Shown here: piece after piece, positions 1-12,400 of the stretch
Layout of the letters: each line of letters opens with the position of its first letter
How positions within the stretch are numbered: position 1 is the first letter of the stretch
Source of the DNA: Bolinopsis microptera
Taxonomy: Eukaryota > Ctenophora > Tentaculata > Lobata > Bolinopsidae
NCBI RefSeq assembly: GCF_026151205.1
Contig: NC_087074.1
Span: forward strand, 16,691,962-16,755,961
Direction: 5' to 3'
DNA: 64,000 nucleotides
Position numbers and translations under genes: made by a program
Notes under the pieces: model-generated
Databases searched by the model: none
What the model was told of the DNA's origin: nothing
What the model saw: the letters and a program-made list of their open reading frames with translations, nothing else

Positions 1-126
1 CATCACCAACTTTCTTTGTAAAAAATTGACCGAATCTTACTGAAATCTAAGAGTAAGATGCAATGATCTGTACCAAAAACTCAAAAAGAAAGCTAGATCG
101 TACCTATGACGTGACCTATGACGTAC

Positions 127-432
127 CTATGACGTGAATGTCTGCGCTATCTGAGGTCATCACCACATGTCCCACATCCTCAATATCGTAGTCAACAGAA
201 CAGGAATATTTTCCATTGTGTTTAGGATAATATGCTGCTATTTTGAAAGAAGATCCGTCCGGATTCCCGCTGTCTACAGCAATACCCGAATCTTCCCCGT
301 TTATGAGTAGGGTTGCTTTCCAAGTTTTAAGGTCTGGATTAGCCTTGAGAATTTGATCTATAAGACATTCCACCTCAATAGTGGCCATCTCCTCGACTGT
401 TGCAGCGGTCACTAACTTTACTGTCGGTTTAC
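127..432 (-). CDS. Ig gene exon 27: Ig domain 14, last exon in window
   Basis: This 102-codon phase 1-1 exon encodes a complete Ig domain with ATIEVECLIDQI, LKTWKATLLI and HNGKYSCSVDYD. The donor motif CATAG|GT occurs three times in a row between 102 and 127, so the exact exon end is ambiguous. I chose the first, which keeps phase 1. The gene continues off the left edge. Confidence 0.72.
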
Positions 433-3400
433 CTGATAAGTAATGATTTACTTGACAAATAATGATTTGCCTGATAATCATAAATAATGATTTGCTTGAC
501 GTGAGTCCAACACAGTTGTTATCAGCTTAATTCAAAAAGTAAGCTATTAAATAACTTCAAGTTAATAAAGTATTGAAAACCAGGAATACAAAAGGAATGC
601 TACACAGTTTAATAAGATGTGTATTACATAGTTTAGAGAGATGCTTATTGTCTAACTGTGTTGTGATTACGTCACATGATTACGTCACATGATTACGTCA
701 CATGATTACGTCACGTGTTTGCACTGTGATTAAAGTACCAACTCAAAAACTGGATTTACATAGTTTCAACATTTATTGATTTTGTATTAACCCTTCGGGG
801 CTCGCGTGACCCTTATCATAGAACTGGTTTTCAGGACTGGCAGTCTGACCTATTGCCTTGCCAGCATAGGTGCACTTATATAGTTTTGCATGGTTCAGTT
901 GCATAGTAGTGTCCGAATTGCACTGATTCTAGCCCGAGTAGTGTTCGAAAGGGCGCCCTGTTTTGACATACCTCCTGAGCCGGTACTCATTTCCTCTCTG
1001 AGCTAGCTAGTGTATATCAGTTTTTTGTTGGTGTTTTGTCTGTGTTTGTTTGTCCGTAGTAGGAATTTACTGTAAATTTGGAGACTGGGCGCAGTAATGT
1101 CCCAGAGGGTTTGTAACATCATGGATGCTGACTAAGCTTACCTGATCCTCTCCAACTTGTATTAGTACACTACTTCATCCACACCAGTCATTTCACTACA
1201 TTAAACTGATTGAGGTTATGCCCTTTGTACATGCTGAAGCAATATGCTATGATGAGTGGAATATGAGTTAGGATCAGTTTGGTCCGTTTCATGGCAAAAA
1301 CATTTATTGATTTTGTATTAACCCTTCGGGGCTCGCGTGACCCTTATCATAGAACTGGTTTTCAGGACTGGCAGTCTGACCTATTGCCTTGCCAGCATAG
1401 GTGCACTTATATAGTTTTGCATGGTTCAGTTGCATAGTAGTGTCCGAATTGCACTGATTCTAGCCCGAGTAGTGTTCGAAAGGGCGCCCTGTTTTGACAT
1501 ACCTCCTGAGCCGGTACTCATTTCCTCTCTGAGCTAGCTAGTGTATATCAGTTTTTTGTTGGTGTTTTGTCTGTGTTTGTTTGTCCGTAGTAGGAATTTA
1601 CTGTAAATTTGGAGACTGGGCGCAGTAATGTCCCAGAGGGTTTGTAACATCATGGATGCTGACTAAGCTTACCTGATCCTCTCCAACTTGTATTAGTACA
1701 CTACTTCATCCACACCAGTCATTTCACTACATTAAACTGATTGAGGTTATGCCCTTTGTACATGCTGAAGCAATATGCTATGATGAGTGGAATATGAGTT
1801 AGGATCAGTTTGGTCCGTTTCATGGCAAAAACATTTATTAGTTTAATAAGATATGTATTACATAGTTTAGAGAGACGCTATACTTGTAGCTTTGTAAACA
1901 GATTTGTGATATGTATTACTATGTACCTGCGAGGATAAATTTGATCGTTACTTCAGTAACAGAATCGTCGTTAAGAGTTACTGTAGCGACCATTTCCATC
2001 TCGTTAGCTTTAACGACCGCAGGGTCCACTGTTATCACTACTTCAAGGTTTGAGGCCGTGTGTGACCTAAAGGATTTAACCTTTATCTAATTTATTTAAC
2101 TCAATTTTTGTTTAATTTATTTTAATGATTTTAGAACAAGCTGAAAGTATGCAATTTGAAAGAACAGATTACTTTTCATGTTTCATTACAAAATTACAAA
2201 ACTTTTACAACCAGACAATAATAGTTGTCCTGTAAACTGTAAAATGACTTACGAGGTGGATTTGTCAGATTCAGGAACCGTTGTCACTGTGGGTGTTCCT
2301 TCATAATTGCTGATAGGTATGTTGACATGTACGTCGAGTGCCTCGGTCCGGTCGTCAGCGAAAAATCTTTCCACATCCAATTTTTCTAAGGGAAATTGGA
2401 CAAGCGGTAAGATTACGAACACGTCTGACTCAATTAGATTCTTCATAAAATAGTAACTAAAGAGTCACTTAACAGTACCTTAACAGTAACTTAACAGTAA
2501 CTTAACAGTAACTTAACAGTAACTTAACAGTAACTTAACAGTACCTTAACAGTAACTTAACAGTAACTTAACAGTAACTTAACAGTAACTTAACAGTAAC
2601 TTAACAGTAACTTAACAGTAACTTAACAGTAACTTAACAGTACCTTAACAGTACCTTAACAGTAACTTAACAGTAACTTAACAGTAACTTAACAGTAACT
2701 TAACAGTAACTTAACAGTAACTTAACAGTAACTAAAAAGGGACTTGTACTCACGAAAGACTTGGACGTATTGGCGGTGATTAACAACTGTATCATCATCA
2801 TCTAACATAGCTGTAACCTTGAAACTAGTACCTTGCACCATAACACCTGAAATTATTAATAAATTGATATAAAATAAGAAAACAATTCCAAGAATGTACC
2901 TAAAATGTATCATAAGAATATTGTTCAAACGATCTCTTCCATGTTACCCTGACCTTTGCAATATATTTTGAACATAAATCCTATCTTCTCGATAAAACTA
3001 ATCGGACAAATGAAGCAAACACAACAGTACGGCTCATATCTTGAGTTTCACATAGCTTTACCCGGATTTCTCTTTAGTATATTAATAAAGATATATAAAA
3101 ATATATAAAATATTTAAATATAAACTGAATGAGAACCTGGAGCAATGCTGAGGATGGTAGATTCGCCGTTCTGAGTAACGGTATAATCGCCAGCTGCCCG
3201 TTTCTGATCATCAGCTACTTCGTACGCTGTGTCTGTCTGCTCGTCAAGCCTAGCAGGAACAATACCGTTACCTTATTGCAGATAATTTAAATTTTTACAG
3301 GGTCATCCGTAAACTAGCTGTTTACTTGTTTTAAAACATATTATAAGAGATACGAAAAGTTTGTTTTAGCAGCTTTAGTAGCTGAACTGTCAAGTGCTTG

Positions 3401-6400
3401 CAGCTTGTATCAGACTAGTTGTACACAGCTGATAAGTCATAATCATATCAGCCATGTGACAGTTACTGTATAGTGTATGTGTGACAGTGACTGTATGTGT
3501 GACAGTGACTGTGTGATAGTGATTGTGTGATAGTGATCGTGTGATAACAGTGTATATGTGAAAGCTCTACAATTATTGTTAACATACCATACAGACGATT
3601 TGGATTTCAAATCACCGGAGAACTTCACAGTCATTGCGATTCCCTCTCTACTAGACACATAGTCTACTGACGCCGTAAATCCTGAATATTTAACGTTGTA
3701 ATTACGTCACATAATTACGTCACATGATTACGTCACATGATTACGTCACATGATTACGTCACATGATTACGTCACATGATTACGTCACATGATTACGTCA
3801 CGTGTTTGCACTGTGATTACAGTACCAACTTAAATACTGGATCTTAACAAAATCGTACTTCTAATCTAACCAACTTTATAACGACCTAAGTTTGTAACAT
3901 ATGATAAATCTAACCTTTAACAGCAACATTGATTTTAGACGTGATCAATTGTAAATTCGCTCCCTTATATGTATACATCACAACACAAAAGTAATGTCCA
4001 TCGTCGCTCAACCCAACTGCCCCGATACTGTCGATAAAGTGTGTGTCATCTGCTCTGACCATCTCGCCAAGCTCATTCGGGTCTCTCCATAAAACTGTTT
4101 TTTTTGTGAGTCCGTCACGCATAATGACGCTGCATGTGAAAGAAAGCTCTTCACCTTCGTCAATATCAAGATCGATGCCGTCCATTGTACCTCCGGTTGC
4201 CTCAATGGCAGGCTTATCTGCGATAATATAGTCATTTGTATCGTACATTCCTTAGAAATCAAGGATACCAACCATGTTCAAATGAACTTTACGAGGAGCA
4301 AACCTTGTCCAAAACTAACTGAATTTGGGTAGGAACCGAGTAACTAAAAAGCCCACCATCATGATAGTCAAATAAGACAATGAAACATTTTTAATTCCGT
4401 ACCTATAACTATGTAATCATTCGCCATTTGGAGTTCCACGACAACGTTACCGCTGTTGGCACGCGTGAAACATTTGTAACTTTGCATTTGCGCGTCACTT
4501 TCTGCAGTTACTGAAAAAGTGGTGTTATTTTAGCAAGATCTGCAGGGACCAATAACAGGCTGTAATGTAACTTAAACCTGATAAAGAAATTTGCCAACCA
4601 GAAGTATCATCTCCTTTTTTAACCTCCATGTCATGTTGATGATACTAACCGATGAGAGAACTGGTTCTTGAAAAATCAATAGTGCTGTAGCCATACTGCG
4701 ATATAGATGTAATCCCATCGTCACTATCTGTAACCTCATCGTCACCCCTAAACCACTTTATGTCAACATCCGACTCGCCAACAACCATACAATTGATCCG
4801 TGCGTCTTCACCTTTTACAAACATCACAAAACTGTTTAAGATCATAACTGAAACAAATAAGTGTTGGGTCACAACAAGAATCATATTCGAAAGTAGTAGC
4901 CGGTGTAACACGTGGCAAATGGTAAAATAAACATACTGGAAAGTTTCATCTCAATTGGTAAAATATGATGGAAATTATCTGCTTGGCCAAATGTGCATTT
5001 ATACGTGGCCCTTTCTGAGTTGGCAGTATTTATGGCAACTTTCCAGCAGCCAAACAAATAATACAACTTACTTCTGTCCATAACAGGGACCTTGACTTCA
5101 GGAATGAATAAGATGTCTCCCAAAAGACCTTGTCCAGCTAAAGAGCTTGATCGATCAACATCGATTTTGACAAAGAGAGCGATGTTGTTATCTCCAGCAG
5201 GACCATTAGGGCGAGTGGTTGTGTATTCATATTTACATGTCAATGAACCGCACGTCATATCCGCTGCGTTCAACATAATATCCTGTATAAAGTGTTGTCA
5301 TGTTGTCTGTAGTTTGGTGGGGATAAGGGATTGATCGCATTTTGCCGCCACCTCTATTAGTAGAAATTGGAAATGCGAATAAAGATATTTTCCTTTAGTT
5401 CCAGCCAGCTAAGACAGGTTTCATACGGGTCGTTATGGGCAAAAATCACAGCGAATAAAAGTCAGTAACTATTCATATTTGGAGGTGCACTGGGATAATT
5501 GTTGATACATGATGCGGCAAAATAAGCCCCCCCCTAACAACTAAGTTACTTACTCTGGTTTCTGCATCCCCGATATTCACTCGATAAGTTAAGCTTCCAA
5601 CTTTTTCAACCTCAACCACAATCGTTACATCCTCAGAATCCATCCAAAATATCGGCTGAATTTCAGGACTCAAAACTAAAAGGTTTAATAGGATTAATAG
5701 TTGTTTTAAAATGTATGGCAATATATATATAATATGTATATATATGTTTTAAGACACGTACCAGCGGCCAAAGAAATCCGTGCTGTGAATATTGAACACT
5801 TGTAGTTTACGATATCATCCGTGTACAATGTATACAATGTATACAATGTATAAAGTGTACTGATGACAATGAAGAACAGACCAGAGGTTACTATGTATGT
5901 TTATAAACGACATTATATCTGCTTACCCTTTTTGACTTCTACTTCAGTTATTTTAGCTGAGTCTAAGTTATCCATCTTGCACTTGTAACTCCCAGCAGTG
6001 CTAGCGTCTATCCCTCCAGTGATTGTAAGGACACTCTCATAGATTCCGTTAAGTTTATCCTCAAAATTGGTGAACCCACCGGTCAACAAATTGTTATCTG
6101 AAACGATAGTCATATTGATATAGAAGCCACTAATAATACCTCACGTTGATCAGATTTCGAATATCTCACTTTGAAACCAAAAAATGTTTAAAATGTAGAA
6201 ATTAATTCAAACGATCCGGATGGAATGAAGTTCGTTAGCCTATGTTTAAAGAATTAAATTAAATTCGATACGGACTATGCCATCTACTAATAATAATCCA
6301 CATAAAATTGAAATTACAATTATAATGATTACGAAAACAATTACAAATTACAATTGAGAAATATTTGCAAACCTTTGTACCACTGAGGTGTGAAGCCTTT

Positions 6401-9400
6401 GTCTCCATCATTGGAATCAGCAGTAAGATGGCATGTTAGCTTAGCATTAGCAAGGGAATCTTTATACACGGCCACTGTGCCAGGCTGCGTTACGTATATT
6501 TCTGGGCGAAGTTAAATTAATTGGTTTCATACGAGACACATTGATAGCTGTGGTTATAATTTATAATTTTTTATCGAACTGACTAACTTAAGTTTTGAAT
6601 GGAAATCAATAGTTATTCACTATTGGTGACCTGAGGAAACCTCTTTGCTTGATACTAATAATATGAATAAAGTAATGGTGATTTACCTCTTTGCTTGACA
6701 GTAATAGTGCTGATTGGCCCCATCATAGCTGAGGAGACCCCATCTCCGCTGACACCGATCGCACATTCCACGACCCTGTCAGCCAGGCCAGCGTTCAACA
6801 ACACATACTTGTCCTGTGCAACGCAACGTGGTTAGGTTGTTAGTTTCATTAATTAATTAGTTTTATTAATTAATTAACGTGATTAACCAATTAGTTTGAT
6901 TAATTAATTAGTTTGATTAAATAGTTTGATTAATTAATTAGTTTGATTAAATAGTTTGATTGATTAATTATGTTTAATTTATTTACCAACTAATTACTTA
7001 ATTGAATGATCGATTAATGAACCATTGGACAAACCAGCTTTTTATTTATTCATTCTGTGCATTTTTTAGCTCTGAATGGTTGTGGTAATGTTTGTTGGTA
7101 AATGGTGATTATGTCGGATACGGGCCCCGAAGATTATTGTACTTGTGACTTATACAGCAGGGTGTCAGAATTATTGGCGTGTTTGAAATTTTATGTGTAT
7201 TTTATGATGAAATCAATATTTTTCGACGGGTCATAACTTTACTTCTGAATATCGAAATTAAAAAATTCAAAAACTGGTCTGTAGACAATCAGCTGAACTT
7301 TTTCAGAATTTCAGAATTTTGTGTTGTTGTACCTCAAAACCCATAATTTAGGCCGTTATTTAAAGGGTCGATTCCATACTTGGTTAGATTTACGCAGAAG
7401 TAAGGGATTTATGTGTATTTTTTTTTTCGGTGAATTTTTTCTGAAATTATTCTTTAGACTAAAGTGCACAGCTCTTCAGGCGATAGCGAAACATATCGAA
7501 AACTATAGATTTTATAAAAGCTCTCTTTCTCCTCTAACTGACGCAATAAAATATAGTCGGGCGGACTCATCCCGGAATTCAGGGGAAGCAGCCGAAGGCT
7601 TCAAGTCCAATAATCCAAATTTTTCTCTTTCGTCGTGATTATCGACGAAATTCAACTTCTTTCGGACTTCGTTTTTAGACTGAACTGTAGTATAAACGAT
7701 TATCGAGACTCTATAGAATGATCAAGACTCTATAGGAAACTGACCCTCAGAAGTCAAGTAATGATCGTTTCTAAAAGCTTGGGTAAGCTAAAATTTCACG
7801 CAAAATTGTCTACGCGCCAATAATTATGACACCCTGCTGTAGTTATTTATACTGTAGTGTATAAAAAAAGCTTCATTTGAGTTAGATAATTGCAAGTGGG
7901 ATAAAGAGGGTTTTTTAAAATTAATGTTAAATAGTATTAACAATCATGCAGATGACAGTAAATTACCTCGCCTTGTGTCTGTAGGTTAAGAATCGTGCAG
8001 AATGCAGATGACAGTAAATTACCTCGCCTTGTGTCTGTAGGTTAAGAATCATGCAGAATGCAGATGACAGTAAATTACCTCGCCTTGTGTCTGTAGGTTA
8101 AGAATCGTGCCGTCACCCGAGGCCCTGAATTTGTAAGTCATAACGAGACCATCCGTAGTTGAAGGTACTGGATCAAACACGTACCCTCCAGATTTCAGGG
8201 TAATTTCATCCTCAGACCCGAGGTACCAATATTTGCTTTGAGGTGTCGCTGAAATGGGGTAACTATGTAAGTACGCGAACTACGTAAGTACGTGAACTAC
8301 GTAAGTACGTGAACTACGTAAGTACGTGAACTACGTAAGTACGTGAACTACGTAAGTACGTGAACTACGTAAGTACGTGAACTACGTAAGTACGTGAACT
8401 ATGTAAGTACGTGAACTAGGTAAGTACGTGAACTACGTAAGTACGTGAACTAAGTAAGTACGTGAACTAAGTAAGTACGTGAACTACGTAAGTACGTGAA
8501 CTAAGTAAGTACGTGAACTACGTAAGTACGTGAACTACGTAAGTACGTGAACTACGTAAGTACGTGAACTACGTAAGTACGTGAACTACGTAAGTACGTG
8601 AACTACGTAAGTACGTGAACGAAGTAAGTATGTGAACTAAGTAAGTACGTGAACTACGTAAGTACGTGAACTACGTAAGTACGTGAACTATGTTAGTACT
8701 TGAACTACGTAAGTACGTGAACTAAGTAAGTACGTGAACTAAGTAAGTACGTGAACTAAGTAAGTACGTGAACTACGTAAGTACGTGAACTACGTAAGTA
8801 CGTGAACTACGTAAGTACGTGAACTACGTAAGTACGTGAACTACGTAAGTACGTGAACTACGTAAGTACGTGAACTACGTAAGTACGTGAACTACGTAAG
8901 TACGTGAACTACGTAAGTACGTGAACGAAGTAAGTATGTGAACTAAGTAAGTACGTGAACTACGTAAGTACGTGAACTATGTTAGTACTTGAACTACGTA
9001 AGTAAGTGAAATATGTAAGTACGTGAAGTCGTGAACTATGTAAGTATGTGAACCAGAACAATAGTCGTAGAATTGAATGAAATATTTTTCAAAAATACAC
9101 CAGAAAGGTTAGTAAGGGGAAGTTTTTACAGGTAGAAATCAGACTTGTGTGATCCCATATTTATACTAAGGTTGCCTGACAAGGCTTTGGAAACAGTAAA
9201 CTTGTTATCTAAACTTGTTAGCTAAACTTACCAACAGAAAACTGGTACGCCATTGCCGTCAGGGTCACACTATGACTATCCATCCTGTTACCATTTATCT
9301 CGAAAACTGTGCAAGTATACTCTCCTTTGTCTGTTGATGTAATTGTCTGGGTACTATCTTCGACCCAATTATTATCTGAGGACGGAAGGTGTCAATAACG

Positions 9401-12400
9401 ACATGATGAAATGAAATTAGAATTATAAAGCAATCTTTTATAATGATCATTTTAATATGTAATGTAAGCTTTATGAATACTAAAAACCCCCAATTATTCG
9501 TTAAATTCTGTGAATATAATTTAAGATCTAAGAGATCAGTCTTACCATTCGGACCCTTCCACGCTGTTTTGAATTTAGCCTTGTGGGCTATATCAACTGT
9601 ACAGGAAATTGATACATCATCCATATCTGCCGTTACGAATACCTTCGTAAAATCAATTTTCGGTTCTGAAAATAAAAATTTTACCATTAAAATAATGTTG
9701 GTGGTCCTTTAACAGTTTAACACACCATTGCGATTCATGAAACAAAAACATATGGATAAATAGAAATGTACCGCAAACATCTTTTATATTTAAATTACAA
9801 GAAAAACCACGTGTTACAAGAAAGACCACGTGTTACAAGAAAGACCACGTGTTACAAGAAAGACCACGTGTTACAAGAAAGACCACGTGTTACAAGAAAG
9901 ACCACGTGTTACAAGAAAGACCACGTGTTACAAGAAAGACCACGTGTTACAAGAAAGACCACGTGTTACAAGAAAGACCACGTGTTACAAGAAAGACCAC
10001 GTGTTACAAGAAAGACCACGTGTTACAAGAAAGACCACGTGTTACAAGAAAGACCACGTGTTACAAGAAAGACCACGTGTTACAAGAAAGACCACGTGTT
10101 ACAAGAAAGACCACGTGTTACAAGAAAGACCACGTGTTACAAGAAAGACCACGTTTTACAAGAAAGACCACGTGTTACAAGAAAGACTACGTGTTACGAA
10201 TGTACTTACCAGTCACTTCTACAGTAATTGCAGTCTTAGCTTTAGCCACTAGACATTTGTAGGTTTGTGCGTCAGCGATAGCGACATTTTTTTTCGTAAG
10301 GATGCTCATGGATTTACCACCTCCGTTCTTTTTTTCTATATTAAATGAAACTCCATCTTCTAAATCCATGCTATCATCCATCCATTTTATATCGAAAGAA
10401 TCGGACCCCTCGATAAAACAAGTTAATGGAGAACTCTCTCCCGCATTCAGCAGCCATACGTTATTTCCACTTGATTGCATCTCTGAAATGATAATGTAAT
10501 GAATTCTAACGTTGATTGGTAAGTTGACAAATTCAAAACCATGGTTACCCAGTAACCATGGTTACCCAGTACCCACGCTGGGTTAAGGTATCCAGCACAC
10601 ATATGAACACATGGGAACAACCGATACATCATTTATTAATTATCAAACTTTACATAATATCTAAAGCAGTTAAAAACAAACATCCTAAAGATCTGATAAG
10701 TCTACAACGAAGAAGAAGTATCAACTAAAATATTTGACACCAGACCCTCTTACCAAATATTACAGGTTTTAAAGCATTGGAGGATGTCTTTCCAGCTATG
10801 TCACACTTATAACTGTTTTGATCGTCTGTGCCTTTCGTCATATCCGAGATTTCAAATTTGTACTGTAAAGTTACCCCGTCTGTCAATTGCTGGTAACCGC
10901 TGGAGAACTTCGATTCGTATCCACCGCCAACAGGATCGGTGCTTTGGAGTACAACATTATCCCTCATAAGACTGATGGAAAATGCGGTAGCTTGTGCTAC
11001 AATTGTACAGGTTACCGTCATCGTATCACCCGCCACAATGTTAGTTTCCGCAGCTATCTTCAGCTCTGAAAGTAAGGTCTTATTATTATTATAGACCATC
11101 TAGCCCGGTGAAGACAGAAAGGCTTATTCCCCAGTTTCTGAAATGTTGAGTGTAACAGAGGTGGCTTGGTTGAGATCATGGGTGTAGACCAGTGTTGAAC
11201 TCCGGGATCTTAAAAAACACAACATGTACAGAAACCCAAATTTAGTTAAAGTGACTTATTTCATGTTTAAAAAACCCAAACACCTTACCTATGATATTGG
11301 CTTCCTTGGACCTCAATGAAAAATCAGGGTAAAATGATAATCCATCTGTGTTCAATGACCCTCGGTATTCGAACTCAAAATAGATTGGAGAATCAGAAGC
11401 TGTCGCGCCGGGATAACTGGCTATCTTGCCGGGAATCTGAAATGGCCATAAAATGTTAGAAACCAAGCAACTTTTGTATACATCTGTCACGCAGTGAATA
11501 TAATATAAACATTAAACATGATATTATATGTTATTATATTATGTTATGAGTTTAGATTGAAATTGGCTAATCTCCTCTGAATTGAATACAAATAACACAC
11601 GTTATTGCCGACGTTTCGCCCCCATGGCTTCTTCAAGGCGGAACAAAAACTTTGTTACATAGTGACCTGGTAAATATCCAAATTAATACATAAAACTCTG
11701 AGAAACATTAAAAATAAATGGGAAGATTCTAAGCGGTAGAAAATTTTAAAGCAAAAGATAGATGTTAGGCCAAAGAATCTAGAACTGTCCAATATTTGAG
11801 AGCTAGACCAACGTACACAGAACAGCAACGAAAATAGCTTCCTACTCCCTAACATTTTCGGGGAAACTGAAAGGGTGCCACGTACATATATTTTGATGAC
11901 ATTTACATAATAGCCCATGTGGTCTTTTGCCACGAGTCTGCTTCAGGTGAGAGCTGAGTGTTTATTTTAGGAAGTAACTGCTTGATATACAGTGATTGCC
12001 AGATCATTCGGTCTGCATAATCCTTACACATGGGCTATAATCCTTACCACATGGGCTATTATGTAAATGTCATCAAAATATATGTACGTGGCACCCTTTC
12101 AGTTTCCCCGAAAATGTTAGGGAGTAGGAAGCTATTTTCGTTGCTGTTCTGTGTACGTTGGTCTAGCTCTCAAATATTGGACAGTTCTAGATTCTTTGGC
12201 CTAACATCTATCTTTTGCTTTAAAATTTTCTACCGCTTAGAATCTTCCCATTTATTTTTAATGTTTCTCAGAGTTTTATGTATTAATTTGGATATTTACC
12301 AGGTCACTATGTAACAAAGTTTTTGTTCCGCCTTGAAGAAGCCATGGGGGCGAAACGTCGGCAATAACGTGTGTTATTTGTATTCAATTCAGAGGAGATT

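Noticed and set aside
7321-7638. 105-codon ORF inside the 685-bp mariner-like MITE
   Set aside because: No transposase motifs; low-complexity hydrophobic translation of AT-rich sequence.
8262-9052. CRISPR-like regular repeats
   Set aside because: Units are contiguous with no spacers and lie in an animal intron.
9766-10262. Three overlapping ~140-codon open frames with repeating VLQERPRVTRKTT
   Set aside because: They are translations of the 19-bp CACGTG minisatellite in successive phases; no splice or start context supports a gene.
11655-12314. Two identical ~92-codon ORFs on opposite strands
   Set aside because: They are the two arms of the fold-back element read inversely; not independent genes.
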